6,020 nt of DNA from Sneathiella sp. (lineage in GTDB: Bacteria > Pseudomonadota > Alphaproteobacteria > Sneathiellales > Sneathiellaceae). This document shows, piece by piece, positions 4,923-6,020 of the stretch. A program made the position numbers and the translations under genes. The notes below the pieces were generated by a model. It saw only the letters and a program-made list of their open reading frames with translations. It was not told the origin of the DNA and did no database searches. The DNA is taken from contig JAESPT010000050.1 in the NCBI GenBank assembly GCA_016765515.1, forward strand, positions 1 to 6,020, read 5' to 3'. The first letter of the stretch is position 1, and each line of letters opens with the position of its first letter.

Positions 4923-6020
4923 TTACTTTGCTTGTTTGTTCTTCAATTGTACTCGTGAAATAATGGAATTTGAATTAATGATAGCGTCCAAGTCATCGGC
5001 AGCGTCACGCATGTATTCAGGGTTCACTTTTCTATAAATGCGTTCAATGGTCTTTGTGCTGGTTCCGGTTAAATCAGATATTTTTTGAATACTGTAATCT
5101 AAGGCGGCAAGCCATGAAATCGCTGTATGTTTAAGGGTGTGAGGGGTGGCGTTTACGCCTGCGGCCTCTGCGGCCAGTCCGAATCCCTTTTTCACATCTT
5201 GTACATTTGATCCATGATATTCGATTACATAGTCTGTCTCAGCAAATTCCTTTGCTATTTGAAGCTCTGCGCTCAAACCACGGCCAATAGGTACAGCCAC
5301 GCGCTTCTTTCTTGTCTTGCGTCTGCCCGGTACCCGAAAATCAATGACACGGGTCTCAAAATTAACCCGATCCCATTTGAGTTCCAGGATTGATTTTTTC
5401 CTGGCGCCGGAAGCCCCCGCAATAAGCATATAAAGCCGAATATGAGCCGACTTCGTGGCACCGATAAGTCGTCCAAATTCCTCTTTGCTTAAATAATGTT
5501 CTCGTGGCTCCGATTCTTCAGGGAGTTCAATCTCTGGAAAAGAGGTAATCCATCGTTTTTTGATTGAGACATTGAGAGCGGCAACGAGCGTTTGAATTTC
5601 TTTCCGTGCTGTATCAGGGGCAATGGGTGACCCTTTAACGCTTAATCGCTCTGTGTGTAGGCTTATCAGGTGGTCAGTAATGTTATTTGGCCGGACAAAC
5701 TCAAAAGATAATTTTAATGCCTTCACCGCCGATTGAAGCCGGGGCAGGTCCATCACTTTTTTTGTCCGTTTTATTTCGATATAGGCGTCGAGTAATTCCC
5801 CAATATACGGGTCCGGTGGTGGCGCGTTCAATTGCTCTCTGAAATTATTGAGAAATTCTATCGCTTCTGGCGGCTCTGTCCCTTCGTCACCAATTTCAAT
5901 CCCCGTGCTTGCGATTTTTGGTGTCCGACTACCAAGCGGAGTCCACCGGATGTACCATTTGCGCCGTCCAGCGATGGTGACGAGTTTGGGCTCGATTTTT
6001 TCTCTTGCTTTGCGGGACAC
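4923..6020 (-). CDS. Tyrosine recombinase / phage-type integrase, possibly incomplete at its 5' end
   Basis: At least 365 residues are visible. The frame begins with a GTG at the last base of the window, so the true start may lie outside. An N-terminal DNA-binding part (about 1-170) is followed by the catalytic domain (about 175-345). R207 in GASGARKKSILELKW is the first catalytic arginine, basic RRKTRKKR (233-240) forms the beta-hairpin lysine region, HTLKHTAISWL (294-304) is the H-x-x-R box, and Y329 in ERIYRKVNPEY is the nucleophile. Two positions deviate: the box reads H-T-L-K (K297 for Arg), and the usual His or Trp before the tyrosine is Thr (T320 in DLTGTSTKT). I recall related alphaproteobacterial integrases with a non-His residue at the latter site. 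The gene points at the tRNA-Val gene, which fits site-specific integration there; the cargo would lie beyond 6020. Confidence 0.92.
   Translation of the reverse strand: MSRKAREKIEPKLVTIAGRRKWYIRWTPLGSRTPKIASTGIEIGDEGTEPPEAIEFLNNFREQLNAPPPDPYIGELLDAYIEIKRTKKVMDLPRLQSAVKALKLSFEFVRPNNITDHLISLHTERLSVKGSPIAPDTARKEIQTLVAALNVSIKKRWITSFPEIELPEESEPREHYLSKEEFGRLIGATKSAHIRLYMLIAGASGARKKSILELKWDRVNFETRVIDFRVPGRRKTRKKRVAVPIGRGLSAELQIAKEFAETDYVIEYHGSNVQDVKKGFGLAAEAAGVNATPHTLKHTAISWLAALDYSIQKISDLTGTSTKTIERIYRKVNPEYMRDAADDLDAIINSNSIISRVQLKNKQAK

Overview
The window looks like an ordinary chromosomal stretch of an alphaproteobacterium with moderate, slightly AT-rich composition, ending at the edge of an integrated element. 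The assignment rests on a clear CpdR-type response regulator, a tRNA-Val(GAC) of alphaproteobacterial type, a small secreted protein and a lytic transglycosylase of kinds I associate with alphaproteobacteria, and the general style of the proteins. I cannot place it below class level; a marine Rhodospirillales-like lineage is only a guess.

Layout. Positions 1 to about 356 (minus) hold the 5' part of a gene whose product carries the pair VVIDWSAA and LLAFDFPFGYPFG. It runs off the left edge and its start looks disturbed. Diverging from it are a small secreted protein (419-682, plus) and an Ada DNA-methylation repair and regulatory protein (777-1838, plus). Ada converges with a minus-strand group: a N-formylglutamate amidohydrolase-family protein (3267-4133), a secreted lytic transglycosylase with a strongly basic tail (2402-3088) and an uncharacterised helical protein (1846-2376). 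A 146-base intergenic region with inverted repeats separates this group from cpdR (4280-4651, plus). cpdR is followed by a tRNA-Val(GAC) gene (4759-4835) with its own well-formed promoter. Immediately beyond the tRNA, on the opposite strand, lies a tyrosine recombinase (4923-6020), which very probably marks the start of an island or prophage integrated at the tRNA 3' end.

How the genes relate. This is not one pathway. Ada is a self-contained alkylation-damage response. CpdR in relatives is the phospho-controlled adaptor that primes ClpXP proteolysis during the cell cycle. The transglycosylase acts on periplasmic peptidoglycan, and the small gene just behind it is probably co-transcribed. I found no CRISPR array, insertion sequence or multi-gene defence system. 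The most notable points are the disturbed start of the leftmost gene, the tRNA and integrase junction with an integrase that has two substituted active-site positions, a perfect 10-bp inverted repeat behind that integrase, and the leader of cpdR.
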